DNA of 64,000 nucleotides from Ligustrum vulgare (taxonomy: Eukaryota > Streptophyta > Magnoliopsida > Lamiales > Oleaceae). The notes beneath the pieces were generated by a model. It was not told where the DNA came from. It saw nothing but the letters and a program-made list of their open reading frames with translations, and did no database searches. The DNA is taken from the NCBI GenBank assembly GCA_963555705.1, contig OY743172.1, positions 26,535,446 through 26,599,445 on the forward strand, written 5' to 3'. The first letter of the stretch is position 1. The number at the start of each line of letters is the position of its first letter. A program made the translations under genes and the position numbers. Positions 20,916-33,900 of the stretch are shown one piece after another.

Positions 20916-22649
20916 TTCTGTGGAACCTGTTTTGAAGAATAACATTGCATTCTTCAGTCAAAGCTATTGTTTCATATTCCTCCAGCTCCCTCTTCTTAGA
21001 CAACATCTCCTTAATGAACTTCATGTACATAGGGATTTGAAATGGGATGTTGATGTGAAGTTGCTTGAAAATTTTCAGAAACTTGCCAAACTGCTGCTCT
21101 ATCTTATGCTTGATTACCCGTTGAGGATATGGAATAGGTGGAACATACGCCTTGATTATAGGTCGAACTCGAATGCTTCTTCAACATTTTCTTGAACTTT
21201 TGGAGTTGACCCATGCTTTTTCTCACTTTCCTGCTCCTTGACCATATTTTGTTTCTTTTTATTTTCATATTCCTCAATGATTATTTCATGTAACTAAACC
21301 ACGCTCCTAGTTGTTATTGCATTTACATGTTCCCTTGGATTGGTTTCATTATTGCGGGGCAACTGTCCCTGTTGTCTCTATGATCTGCTTGCTTCCAACT
21401 GACCCATTTGATTTTCTCAAATCCTTGATTTTTGCTTATTGATTTTGTAACATGTCATGTTGACTCTTCACCAGATGAATTATATCCATGTTTTTCTTCA
21501 TAATAGTTTGGATTTGTTGCTGCTGTTGGAAACCAGGTGGACGTTGTGCATTCTAATTGTTTGACCATGAGAAATTTGGATGGTTCTTCCACTCTGGATT
21601 GTAGGTTTGCGAATACGAACCACACTGTTGTCTATTTCCCATAAAATTTACTTGTTCAGTATTCTGTTGACTTTGATGAGCTACTGGACAATCTTTTAAA
21701 GAAGGATTTTAGAAGCAGAAATTACAAACTAAAGTCGTCTGAATTGCATGTACTAGCTGATGACTCAGACTATTAAATTTCTTTGTTAGTGCATCCAGCT
21801 TTGCATTTAATGTTGTAATTTCATTAACTACCACAATTCCTCCAGATTTTGGTGTAGAACGATCTGAGTATCACTGATAACTGTTTGCAACCATTTTCTC
21901 AAATATCCCCGAAGCTTCTTCATATGTCATGTCTATTACTGATCCACATGCTGCTGAATCTGCGTACTTCTTGTTATCACAAGTTAACAAAATGTAGAAT
22001 GTCTGCACCAAAATCCAGTATGCTATTCTATGTGTTGGACACTGTCGTATGAGCTCATTGAACCTTTCTCAAGCCTCAAAAATTGATTCTCATGGCTTTT
22101 AACTGAACGATAGAATTTCACACCTAAGTTTTGACATATGACCACGAGGGAGAAATTTGTCCATAGTGTAGAGACACGGAATAGAATCAGGCATTTGCTT
22201 TATTGGCCAGTGAAAATGAAAATAACTTCAGCTGGAACCCCGTTCATAAGCTACATATCATAAATTTCTTGAAAAGCCCGAAGATGTGCATGTGGATCTT
22301 TAGATGGTAACTCGTTAAATAGTGTCGAATTTTGGATTTATGAAATCAAGGAAGTCATGATCTCATCATTATTTGCAGGTATCGTCTGCGATACCACACA
22401 AATTTCAATGTTCCCCACAGGATGAATCATGTAGTCTCTTAAAGCACGTCCTCCATGATTTTGTTGCTGTTCAATAACAACCGCTAGCGGATTATTCGTA
22501 TTTTCTTGATTATTTTGAACTCTATTGTCTACCATGTGAGGATCTATTTGTTGAACTGCATTCAACTGCTGTCTACTCCTCCGTCGAAAGGTACGTTCGA
22601 TTTCTGAATCAAAAGGAAGTAAATCACAAAATTTGGACCTTCTTAACAT
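20916..22649 (-). pseudogene. Element B gag
   Basis: Opens with ATG at 22649 and reads FCDLLPFDSEIERTFRRR, the Athila/Tat gag N-terminus. Later frames show capsid text (about 22080: ERFNELIRQCPTHRIAYW) and a damaged zinc knuckle (CNFC, stop, DCP) near 21690-21730, followed by a Gln-rich stretch (about 21510-21540). Many stops and shifts; not functional. Confidence 0.8.
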
Positions 22650-22765
22650 AAGCTAAATTAAATAAAAAAAATGAAAGCAAAAAGTAAACTAAACTAAAAA
22701 TATAATTCAAATAAAAATTCAAACTAAAGTGAGAACTAAGTAGTATCGATATTGATATAAAACAG

Positions 22766-22783
22766 TCCCCGGCAATGGCGCCA
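22766..22783 (-). other. Primer-binding site of element B
   Basis: TGGCGCCATTGCCGGGGA on the minus strand, one base from the canonical Athila/Tat PBS. Confidence 0.9.
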
Positions 22784-22789
22784 AAAACT

Positions 22790-24381
22790 TGTTCACTTTA
22801 TTTTGAAACTCTAAATATACCCTCGAGTGTATGGATTGGGAAAAGTAATAAATTGGACCTAAGAATCCGGATTATCGTTCCCACGATGACCGCTGTTAAG
22901 TACCAACATATTTTAGTTCTAAACTCTATTTGAACAAACAAATTACTAAAATAAGAAAATAAACTAAATGAGTGCAATAATGACGATGACACAAATGACA
23001 AAATGTTCTAAAGTGATTGTAAAGTATTGGGATTCACGATTTCACCATAGCCTATAATATCAATTCCATACCTCAAGTTTTAATGTTATATATGTGTTCG
23101 ATCGAATTCACTAATGTATATTGAGATTCTTCTTTCGAGTTTAAATCAATTCTACATAATTAAGTCAACCATGTATTTACAGAGGGTCCGAATTATTCCT
23201 TAATTAAGTGCTTGAAATACAAGAATTCTAGATTGATCGAATGCAACCACAATTCATATCTCTATCTTTTTTGTTGAAATTGCCAGATTTTTTTACCACG
23301 ATTTAGATTGTTAGCTCACCTCTCAGAATATGAAAATAACCCATAAAATTTGTGAATTAATGGCCAGTTCATTCAAGCATTGAACACAATAAATAAATCA
23401 ACACATGCAACAATATGCAAAACTTGAAGTTTGAAATTAATAAAATATGACTAGACTATATCGTTCATCCCAACTAGTATTTTAGTTTCACATCACAAAA
23501 GAATTATTAGCGTAATAAAAGAAATAAAACATAATTGAGTTCATGAAAATAACAAAGGAGAAAGGAAATCTTACACTAAGAAGTTTGTTCCCTGTTGTAA
23601 TACTCAATCTCTCTCGCCTTGTGTTCTTCTTACACTAAGAAGTTAGTTCCCTATGGTAATACTCAATCTCTCGCCTTGTGTTCTTCTTTTATCTCCTTCT
23701 CGTCCCTTCAATGGATAGATGAATTGTGCATGAATTTGAGTTAGAAAGTGTGCCCAAATTTTGTGTCTTCCATGTTTTTTGTCGCCCTCCTCTAGGTTAT
23801 GGCTGAGATTAAGGTTAAAACATGCAAGTGTTTAAGAAGGAAACTTTTCGTTGTCCGAAACACAGTGAGAACGCGTGGTAGGATTACCCGCGGTCGCATG
23901 GAGAACTTCTTTTGGAACTGTCTGTTTAAAAAATCACTGCGTGATCGCCTAGTGTCTTCCACTGCGATCACGTGGTAATAACTTTTCTCTTTGTTTTTCA
24001 TCTTTTCGATACGTTTAAGTTGGTTTTCTCTTTTAATAGCACGACAAGTCCTTTATTTCTAATTTGATAAATTTGACCCTGAACTTTCTAATTTCATCTA
24101 TTGAGTCATTTCTACTCTTGATTTCTTCAATTAGGAGCTTGTACTCTTCACTTCTTTCACGTTAGCACCAATTTGGTTCTTGATTGACCTCACCAACTTT
24201 CATTTTGTTCAATTTAACTCCAATTATCATCCAAAAGCTCACATTTTCCATAAATTGCTTCATTCACGTGGTTTAGAGATATTTTCTGAAATAATAACAA
24301 ATAAACACAAATTATTTAGAATTTATTTTAAAACGACAATATATAATCTTAATTTTGATGTATAAAATACACATATTAACA
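22790..24381 (-). repeat. Element B 5' LTR
   Basis: About 1.59 kb, ending GTGAACA at 22790 beside the PBS. The outer edge is set by alignment to other LTRs and is uncertain by a few bases. Contains a 58-bp tandem duplication (23569-23627 and 23628-23684) and three palindromic CGCGATCGCG-like words at 23866-23975. Confidence 0.75.
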
Positions 24382-25861
24382 CACAACACAACATTATTAT
24401 TTGAATATTAACCAAAATATTAATGGGGAAAACCAAAATGTTAGAATTTTTAGTAAATAAAAGTTGTTGAAAGGAATGTTAAAAAAAAAAAAAAAAAGTT
24501 TAAGTTATTACGTGTATAATGGCAAGTTAAGTCGAATTTAAAGTTGACATGGGTAGTTAAATCAATATTTTAAAAGTCAAATACATTTTTAGGAAGAGTA
24601 GCTCATGTCCTTTTGATTAAAATCTGTTTGTTAAAATTTTGATGTTTAAAAACATGTTTTTTTATGTTTTTTAGGTAAGATGTGTGGTTAAAATGTGGAG
24701 AGAGAAAATATGTGTGATTGAAAAATGATTTGAGGAATTGTGTTGTTTAAAAACATATTTTTTTTGCTTTTGCCAAACAGAGGCTAATATTTTTATACTT
24801 AACCGACGTGACTCACAATGACAAAAAACTCTTGACTTCTAAATAAGAGTTGTGTAAATTATTTGAGGGAATATATTTAAACCGACTGAATTATGTCCTT
24901 TTAATTTATTACATTATCTCAACTTTCGTTTTGGTTGAACATTTGATTTGTTTTCATAATTAGATCAAATTAGGTATAGATTGAGAACAAATGGGAATGA
25001 AACTGGATCTTAATATTGAATTGATGTTAGGTGGAACATTTTTTTTTTAAAGATGATTTCTTATTCTTTTGTAAAGAAAATGTTTGGTGAACAACCCAAA
25101 TATTGATTAGATTAAAATAGGAGTGTATGGTTAAGACTTGAGAGAAGTTAGGAGAAGTGTTAATATTTTGCAGTTGGAGTCGGTTGTGCTTTCCTATGTG
25201 GAGTGAATCCCTATAAAATTAAAAATAAATTACCAGTGAAAAATGAAAGTCTTGGGCTCCTTCAAATTAATTAAAATATAAGCATTTACCCCCATTTTTT
25301 TTTAAAAAAATGCTGTTATTTTCATCAGCTTGCTTTCCACTATTTGTTGAAAAATGAGCTTCTTTTGAACCCGGACATCTCTAGTAATTAAAGGTGCTTA
25401 TAAGCATAATTGAACAGCTTATAAGTACAACCAAACATGATATCATTTTAAAAATTAAAAAATCAATTTACTACAGAGACAATTAATAATATTTCAATAT
25501 TCAATTTAGAGTAGCATATCCTCAAGTATATATTCTTGTAAAAGGCACGGAAACAAAAATCGAAAACGAGCCAAGCATGAAAAAGAGTCTAAAGGTTGTA
25601 GCCTGTAGGTAAAGAATTCATACACAGTTCCCATCAAGAAAAACACAAAACGAATAATAAACCTTTCTTTTAATCAATCATTACAATTTATAAATCTTAT
25701 AAATAATACAATTTCTCAAATTACTTTTAAACCACATATATTTTCTCCCTTCAATTTTCAACCACACATTTTACCTAGAAAACACCAAAAAATAAAAAAA
25801 AAAATGACGGCTGACAGCAGCCGGTACAAATCTCCAAAACATTTTTTAATAAACATTAAGA
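24382..25861. other. Gene-free stretch with MITEs
   Basis: AT-rich. 24622-24784 is a MITE (CTGTTTGTTAAA ... TTTGCCAAACAGAGGC, followed by TAA). 25650-25825 carries the same family phrases (TTTTACCTAGAAAACACC) without clear ends. No gene. Confidence 0.55.
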
Positions 25862-26240
25862 CCTTGTTTGGTAATGGGAAAAATGATTTTTGAGAGCCGT
25901 GTTGTTGAAAAGTAGTTGAAAAGTGTGAAAAGTTATGCGACTCACAGAAAAGTGTAATTGAAAATGAATTTGAAGAAAATAATTTCATTAAGGCCTAATT
26001 TCCAAGTCTAGCACATGAAGTCATAATAAAGCTTCATAAATGGAGATCCTAAAAGTGAGCTACAACAAAGATCCAGAAAAGAGAGCCTAAAGCCTAAGCG
26101 AACAAATTGAACTGCTCGAGACCAGAAGCCAGAAAGTTGAATTTCAACTTTCTTTTTCTGCCAGGGCCTCTCCAGAGCACTGTCAGCATCAGCTTGCAAA
26201 ATGGTTGGTTAACTCACAATAGTTAGCACCAAACATTACA
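25862..26240. mobile_element. Possible MITE, long variant
   Basis: Starts CCTTGTTTGGTAATGGG and ends near ACCAAACATTA. The interior (TTGAAAAGTAGTTGAAAAGTGTGAAAAG) resembles the common MITE only on its left side. Confidence 0.35.
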
Positions 26241-27799
26241 CCATTATTACCTATACTAGGCGTCTATTCTGTAGCGCCATCAAATATAATTTATATACAA
26301 ATTTATAAATAATATAATTTTTTAAATCACATTTTCTCTCTCCATACATTTTACCTAAAAAAACATAAATAAATCAATTTATAATTACTACACTCCTTTG
26401 TGTTTCATTATATTTGTGTTTCATTATATATATCTCACGGTAAATATTCCATTAGGAATGGTAAGAGAATAATTTTAAAGAAAACAACTTTGAAATTCAA
26501 CAATTCCACGACATATAGATGGAAATTTAACTATGTCAAGAAAGTATAATCATACATTGCAGTTGCAACTCGAAAATAAATCAAACAATCCAGAGGTCAT
26601 ACATCAGCTTGAAGTGAAACTGATAATAAGAAATCAATAAAACAAAATAAATTGCCACATATATGTTCAACAAGTAAAATAGAAGAGGAAAATATAGATC
26701 AAGCAGACAAATATTCAAGTGTATGCACGCAGCAAGTATACAAAAATAATTTACACGCCAATTATTACTTTCAAGGTGTGTATTTTAGGGGATTGAGGTT
26801 GGGGGTGCATCTCTGATGGATTTGCGGCGAGATAGAGAGGGAGTGAGAGTAATATATAACTACAAGAGTACTAAAAAACACCTTATCAAGCAAGGATCGC
26901 CAATATTTTGATCAACTAATGTCTTGCATCTCTCACCATAAACACTACAACTCACTGTCAATCAAGAGGCCTACGTGCCAACTTTTTAAATGAAAAACAA
27001 TTTCAGGTATTTCAAGTGAAACCCCCTTCCCGATTCAAATATCATCCCCCAATATAACTGTACGTATTACTACTCCAAATAATGACAGTTGCAGAATGAT
27101 TCATTTGAAAAAAAAAAAAAAAGTGCTAATAAATAGATACAGATACTTATAGGGGAATGTGACGGTGGCAGCACCAAATTGACAGTGGGCACATCTTGTT
27201 GTGCTCATCGTGAGTATTAGAACTGAACTGTATGAAGTTATAATGATGATATTGATAGTCTGAAAATACTTATACAATTCTGCCATTATTTTAATAAATT
27301 TAGTTGCAAGTCTCTCACGAATACAATATGCCAAAAGACGTCTAATTAATTGATCCAATCTTAAGTGTTTGTTTACCTTTCATAGCAATATTCATACTTT
27401 AATTTTAATTATACATTTCATAAGTCTCGCAACTATTATCCACCGCTCAATTCTATCACATTATAATTCCAACGTTTGGTCTTGTTTGCACTTAAATCCG
27501 TAGGACTGTAGCATTCCCTACCCAATCTTTCAAATGCTGGCACTTCCATGCTCTGCACGAGGAAGTTGGGACTTGCATTCTCTTATAAATACTCAAGCGA
27601 AATAATATCCATAAGATTTCAAAAACTTCAAAGACTGCAAGAATGAAAGAATGAAAAAAAAAAAGGGTGATCTTACCCTGAATGGAAATTCAGTTATTGT
27701 GGTTTAATTTTTCCATTGGAGCCTATTTTTTAAAATACCTATAGAGGGATCTGCATATAACCTGTCTAACATCAAAGATGAACACTTCCTCTCTTTAAA
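26241..27799. other. Gene-free stretch
   Basis: A MITE fragment (about 26266-26400, CATTTTCTCTCTCC and ATAAATAAATCAATTTATAA) begins it. The rest is AT-rich and includes the downstream region of the PPR gene. No further gene found. Confidence 0.5.
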
Positions 27800-29659
27800 T
27801 CATACCCAGCTGTAGCCCGGCTCTTTTTTCACTCCTTTGTGACACATTAGTTTTCGCACGCTTGCTGCATCGCTCCAACTTCCATCAGTCGCCAGAACAT
27901 TCGCCAGTAATACATATATAGCAGGATCATTAGGGCAAAGTTTCACAAGCTTTCTTGCGCAACTTACAGCGATTTCCTTATTGCCATGAACTTGACAAGC
28001 ACTTAGCAAAGCTTTATATACCGAGGGCCCTGCCTCAATTGGCATACTATTGATGAAGGCCTCTGCTTCTTGGATAAACCCAGCCCGTCCATAGAGATCC
28101 ACTACACAAGCATAATGCTCTAACTTGGGTGGTGGAAGGAAATCACTACGTTTCATCAGATCAAAATACTCTAGGCCTTTCTCAAGCAAACCAACATGGC
28201 TGCATGCAGTGAGGACTGCAAGGAAAGTGGTCAGATTTGGTTTAATCTCATGTGTCCTCATTTCTTCAAATATTTTAATGGCTTCTTTACCATAACCATG
28301 CTGAGCGCAGCTTGAAATTATTGAATTCCATGAAATCACATCATACTCATCCATCGAAGAGAACGCCTTCTTTGCATCATCAATCTTACCACATTTTCCA
28401 TACATTGAGACGAGCCCATTCTGCACGTAATTATTTAAAGTATATCCAGTTTTGAGAACAAGAGCATGGATCTCTTTTCCCTCTTCTAGGGATGAACTGA
28501 TTCCCAGTGCTTTTATTAGGCTTGTGAATGTGAAAAAGTCGACCTCAATACCTTCCTGCCTCATTCTAGAAAAGCACATAAGGGCTTCCTTACCAATCCC
28601 CAAATTAGAAAATCCAGCAATGACAGCATTCCAAGCAATTTGGTCCCATACTGTAATACTGCTGCAGATATTATAGAAATCCCCTAAGCTACAGCCCAAA
28701 TTTGAGTAAACCGTCATTAAAGTAGTTGCCAAATAAATGTTGGACTCTAAACCCTCACGACTTATACAACAATGAATCTGCTTGCAATGATCTAAATCAT
28801 CATGGCAGCAAAACGAGCTCAACAAACTATTATATGTAACATAATTCATCGCAACAGCAGACCGCAGCATTTCCCTGAACAAAATCATAGCTTTAATGGA
28901 GCATTGTTTCTGGGCATATCCAGTAATCATCGAATTCCATGTAACTACATTTTTTGCTATTACTCGATCAAAAACTCTTCTTGAATCCTCAATATTCCCA
29001 CAATGCGCATACATATCAATCAAACTACTCCCTGCAACAGCATGAAACCCGAAGCCTGCTTTAAGACTCAAGCCATGCACTTGAACCCCGAGGTTAGCGT
29101 CTTCTAACTGAAAACATCCTATCAAAACGGATGAAACAGTGTACGGTGTGACAGTAATGCCCTCGTTTAGCATCTCGATGAATAATTCAATAGCAGTTCC
29201 AGGATAATGGGCGTTCACATAACCAGAAATCAAAGAATTCCACGTGACGGCATTTCTGTTAGGCATTTCAACAAACAGATTATAAGCCAAAACATTTTCA
29301 CCGCATTTTCCATACATGTAAATCAAGGAAGTGCTTATATAAACATTGTTAGCAAAACCCGTCTTGAGAATATGACAATGAAGTTGAATGCCAGCAGAAA
29401 AAGAACCCTTTTGCGAGCACCAGGATACCATTTCATTTATAGTGTATGGGTTATGTAGAGACCCATTTTGCAGCAACTGAGTTATACAGTCCGAATGTAC
29501 AGGTATTGAATTGCTAAAAGTGGCGGAACTGTGTTCGAGGAAACTCGATTGGTGGTTGGGGTTCGTAAGAGCACGGGAAAAAAGATAGTTGAACGCTTTC
29601 GTTGCATTGTATAGGGTGTGATGCCGTACGTGAATTGCAGGGAAGTGCAAGATCATCAT
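27800..29659 (-). CDS. PLS-class pentatricopeptide repeat protein
   Basis: 619 aa, no intron, as usual for this family. ATG at 29659 is chosen because the upstream open frame has no ATG. The N-terminus (ILHFPAIHVRHHTLYNATKAF) has few acidic residues and is Arg/His-rich, like an organelle leader. Repeated P-L-S triplets follow, for example NAVTWNSLISGYVNAH, VYISTSLIYMYGKCG, KNVVTWNSMITGYAQ and YDVISWNSIISSCAQHGYG. Near the C-terminus come E1/E2-like segments (SVYKALLSACQVHGN; AIYVLLANVLATDGSWSDA) ending KKEPGYSWV and stop, so the E2 motif is cut at the point where most relatives continue, and there is no E+ or DYW domain. PLS proteins bind organellar RNA in a sequence-specific way, mostly in C-to-U editing. 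As it lacks DYW, any editing role would need a partner. Orthology not assigned. Confidence 0.93.
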   Translation of the reverse strand: MMILHFPAIHVRHHTLYNATKAFNYLFSRALTNPNHQSSFLEHSSATFSNSIPVHSDCITQLLQNGSLHNPYTINEMVSWCSQKGSFSAGIQLHCHILKTGFANNVYISTSLIYMYGKCGENVLAYNLFVEMPNRNAVTWNSLISGYVNAHYPGTAIELFIEMLNEGITVTPYTVSSVLIGCFQLEDANLGVQVHGLSLKAGFGFHAVAGSSLIDMYAHCGNIEDSRRVFDRVIAKNVVTWNSMITGYAQKQCSIKAMILFREMLRSAVAMNYVTYNSLLSSFCCHDDLDHCKQIHCCISREGLESNIYLATTLMTVYSNLGCSLGDFYNICSSITVWDQIAWNAVIAGFSNLGIGKEALMCFSRMRQEGIEVDFFTFTSLIKALGISSSLEEGKEIHALVLKTGYTLNNYVQNGLVSMYGKCGKIDDAKKAFSSMDEYDVISWNSIISSCAQHGYGKEAIKIFEEMRTHEIKPNLTTFLAVLTACSHVGLLEKGLEYFDLMKRSDFLPPPKLEHYACVVDLYGRAGFIQEAEAFINSMPIEAGPSVYKALLSACQVHGNKEIAVSCARKLVKLCPNDPAIYVLLANVLATDGSWSDAASVRKLMCHKGVKKEPGYSWV

Positions 29660-29673
29660 CTCGCCATCTTCAT
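29656..29673 (-). promoter_or_regulatory. Five-codon uORF overlapping the PPR start
   Basis: ATG at 29673 opens a five-codon reading frame (MKMAR) whose TGA at 29658-29656 overlaps the PPR ATG as ATGA. If it lies in the transcript, translation of the PPR protein would require leaky scanning or reinitiation. Confidence 0.5.
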
Positions 29674-29725
29674 TCAACCACTCTTCCTTCCCTTGAACTG
29701 GAACGCGGTGTAGAGACACAACCAA

Positions 29726-30925
29726 CCCCTTTGATAATATGAGATTATTTGTTGTAGGATATTTTGGAGGAATTTTAAGTTTGTGGGAGAACTTAAAAAT
29801 GACGAGTCTCGTAAAAATCTAATTTGAGGGATGTTACAAGCATACTTCTTGATTAAAGAGGGTGGTGCTCATCCTGGGACAAAACAATTACATAAAATTC
29901 CTTGTTCATGACTCACACGTAAAGTGTTGTGCACATTTCACTAGCTTCATAATCAACGAATGTTAAGTTTCGAATACAAAGGTGATTCGATGTGTATTGC
30001 GTTGCTGACTTTGATAGTCTTTCATGTCAAGTTTCGATTACAAAGGTGATTTGAGATGTACCGTATTAGTTGGCCTTAACAATGAGACAAACATTGAGTA
30101 CCAATTTCCTCGACACATTATTTGAAATTCAAAATTTTTCATATGAATTTTTTTTTCTTATATTTTCTCCCTAACATTAATCTTTCTTTAACCACATTAG
30201 AATCCTAGCATGTTTAATAAATTGCTCATTTGAGATTGTTGTGCTTTGATTTCATATCAAGCCTATGTTTGATTGTCATTATTTGATAAAAAAAAAAGTT
30301 ATAAATATTGATTGATATGATGCGTTGTTGAAAATGAGAATATTTTTTTTGAATTTATGTGTATAATATGTTAAAATATATGGTTAAAAATTTAAAATTG
30401 AATACTGTAAAAAATAATGAGAAAACATAGGTCAAAATTTTTAGGAGTAATCAAAACCCTTCACGTGGAGGTTAATTATTCCATTGATATATCCTTTTAA
30501 CACTAAAAAATAAAGGTATATTCTTCATTTAATGCTACACGGAAAGACGACACACACAAAAACAAACAATTTACAAACTTTTATCACTAGTGAATTTGGT
30601 CTTTTAAAATTAGTATTCATCACATGAAATGGAAACTGGCCCTGAAGCTGAACAAACAACAATGCATTTAGAAGCAAAAACTGTACAATCGAATGACTAT
30701 AAATTCATGGTTTATACCTTTCATTTGTGAAGCTTCTAACTTGAATATAATCCTCTTACATCGCTGCTATTTACCGTCTTCCGCACAACAGCACAGGTTC
30801 TCAAAGATGGCTGCTTATGTTTGGACAAGAAGATGCCATTTGGACGCCAATAGAAAGCTGCAACAATTTTAGACAAACCACTTGAACATGGAAAATCCCG
30901 CTTTCCAATGTATTCTCATTCTCGC
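29726..30925. other. Intergenic stretch between PPR and J-domain genes
   Basis: AT-rich. 30600-30925 probably contains the 3' UTR of the J-domain gene. A direct duplication of a GTTTCGA(A/T)TACAAAGGTGATT phrase occurs at about 29968 and 30035. No other feature. Confidence 0.5.
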
Positions 30926-33900
30926 TTATAGACCCAATTCCTTTTTCAGTTGCGCAAGGGCTGCTTCAATCTCGTCAATATTTTCTTCAATGTTGTTCCC
31001 TTTATCTGCCTTGTTTGGATCAGCAGTTTCTGTTTCTTTTGCTCCATAATACCCCTTTTGTGTCTTTTCATCATTTTCTCCAGATACCTCTGCATCTGTG
31101 ATATTCAGCTCTTTCTCCAAGAATTCAACAAACTCTTCGCCGATTTCCTGTGAAGCACCACAAGTTATGACAACATTTAAGGCAACTGTGTTTGTCTAAG
31201 CTTAAAAAAAATGTTCAAAACTGTTTGGATAATTTCTTTTCAAACTTTCTAAGTTAAAAAAGTTTTTATTTTTGGAAGTAAGTTTTACCTTATTGTCAAA
31301 ATAAGTTATTATTTAACTTTCATCAATAAAAACAATATTTTCTTACAATAAACTTTTTGAGTTTTGCCAAACATGCTCAAAAAAAAATGAACGAAAAAAA
31401 GTTCCGAGTAAATATTATTCAGCAAATTGTTGAATAATAAAGTCCCACCGCTAGTTCCTCCCACAAGCTCTTTGGTTTTCCTTGTGAACCAACGTTCGCC
31501 TCCCAGTTGCGAAACTCTTCCTGGAGATCTCTGAAGAAGTCCTCTGCAAGCACAAATGTTGACTTCAGCATCTCAACATATCGTTTTACCTAGAAGATTA
31601 CGGGAGAAAAAGGTCCAAAATGATCTGAAAATTGATGCAAGGTAATTTTATGCCCTTGTGGTCTTCCAAGGAGTACAATCTACCTATTGTAATTTGGACA
31701 TCCCTCAAAAAGTAACCTGCAGCATTAAGGGGTCAAAAATATAAGAATATACCAAAAGAAATGCCTTAGTCCCTGTTAGAACTCCAACTCTGAGTATAGA
31801 TTTTGTAAAAAGTGATTTTTTTGGAGAATATTTGGTTAAAGTGTGAGGAAGAGTTTTGGGTTTACATACAAAATTATTTATTGGGAGAATGTGTCGTTAA
31901 AATGAGTTTTGGAAAAAAAAACGAATTATAAAGAATAGGGCTCAAACTGGGGCTAATTTCTCACCGAAGGTTAAGATTCAATGCAAAATGAGGTCATATT
32001 TCAATAATCAAATATTAAAGCTAGGTACACCATCTAGGGTGCGTTTCATATTGGACGAACGTGAACAGTAAATTAACAAAATTTAAAATTTCCCCCCCTT
32101 AATATGATCTTATAGTGTCTAATCCACCTTAGCAAATATAAGGTTGTAGCTTTCAGTGAGTTCAAGCCACTAATGCAGTAAATTGAATAAATAGAAAATA
32201 GACACATTGATAAGATGAGAGCATTGAAACCAACTGAAAAGGCCTCAGATACAAAGACATCCACATTAATGTTTTGTGGATAAAAAATGCGTTTGAATAG
32301 CTTAAAAAATTATAATTTAAGCTTCCCCAAACATGCACTAGTTCCCTTTATATCTTCAAGAGAAGATATTAGCTGGATAAGGAGTTATCAAGGCTAATTT
32401 CCTAAAGTATTGTTCTTGATGGAAACACCGAGTAGGAGCATACACCTAATACCTATTCTATAAAAGACACAATTGAGGGTCTTAACAGGGAATATATTTA
32501 CCAAATCCATAGAACTCTTCTTCAGCTTCAGCAGCCCTATTCTGGTTTCTTCCAGCAGTGGAATAGAAAGAATCAGATGCTTGATTTCCAGTATCATACT
32601 TCCCTCTGGATTTAGAGTTCAGAAGCATGTTATATGCATGCTTAATTCTCATAAATTTTTCCTGCGCACCAACCTTTAAGCAAGATGTCAAAATAGAGAA
32701 ACTACTTGTGTACAAATTACATAAGACAAAAAGACATCTATAATCTGGGACCTGAAAAGAAAAGTGGACATGAAGTACAATGAATTAGAAGACACAGATG
32801 GCAATTCCAAAAATTTAGCTACTTTTTACACATTTTGTGCATGTTATACACATTTGCTCTTATCAATTGGACAGGTGAATATATTTACTTCGTCTTGATA
32901 TAGAAATGTTACTCTACAAAAGACTATAAGCTACTTAGGTACCTAAATCCTTTGGTCTAAACGATTGAAAGTGGAAGATTGTAAAATGTAAAATTAAAAC
33001 AATAGCTTTTTTCACAACCTCATGATAGAGTATACTGTTCACTCATATTATGCAAGCTCAAAGAATGACACTTAAATGCAAGAGCCAAGACCATATTTAG
33101 AAATGTACTACTAGGGCACGCGAGCTTGTTCCAACACACTGCCTAAAATAAATGCATACACAGATAGGTAACCATAGAAAGCCATATAGCCTCCATTTGG
33201 TAAACTGTTTATAAACAAGCAAAGTCATGTATTTAACAAGCTTGTTGAATGTTGTCATTCATTCACGAGGTGATTGGATATTCAAATTCAGACTTTACTT
33301 TAGTTGAATGCGCTGACAGTAGAAATACTAATACTACATTACTACATTCGGCTAGTTGTTCCTTTTATCTGAAGAAGCAATTTCATAAAAGAGTGTGCAG
33401 AAAGTTTATAGTGGTAGTTTCTCTAAATTGACAAGTATTCTAATGGAAATGAAATATTTCTAATAGAGAAGCAGTCTTGAAATGAAGAGTGTCAATTAAC
33501 TGATTAAGCACTTTTAGGGTGTGTTTGATAGGGTAAATTTTACATGGAAAATGTCAAATCATGGAAAACAATTTCTAACTTTGGTGTTTGATTGAAATTT
33601 TTTCCATGAAAATCTTTTTCTAAATACAATCATTCAAAGCTTGTTATTGCCAATTTCCAAGAAAATATTTTCTTATGGGTTGAGGTAGGAAAATAATTTC
33701 CATTTCATTTTCCATCATCTATCAAACACACCCTTAATATTAAATTTTAGATTCCAAACAAAAGGACTAGGTCCAAAGAATACACGTTGAAAAAATAAAT
33801 CTTAAGTTGTGTGTGTTCGGCAGACTTATTTTAAATCAAAATTTAAATTACACAATTTCCCAAACCAATTTTTAACCGCACAAATTTTCTCACTCCAATT

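Larger units (their letters stand above)
9569..24381 (-). mobile_element. Element B: Athila-like Ty3/gypsy retrotransposon, degraded, host of nested elements
   Basis: The outermost retrotransposon of the block. Its 5' LTR (22790-24381), tRNA-type PBS (22766-22783), broken gag (22649 leftward) and aspartic protease (to 20782) are followed at 20762 by the LTR of element A. On the far side an untranslated tail (10314-12780) and a truncated second LTR (9569-10313) complete it. The two LTR pieces align from about 9569-10313 with 23634-24381. The pol genes (RT, RNase H, integrase) are not found, so they were lost. Confidence 0.7.
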
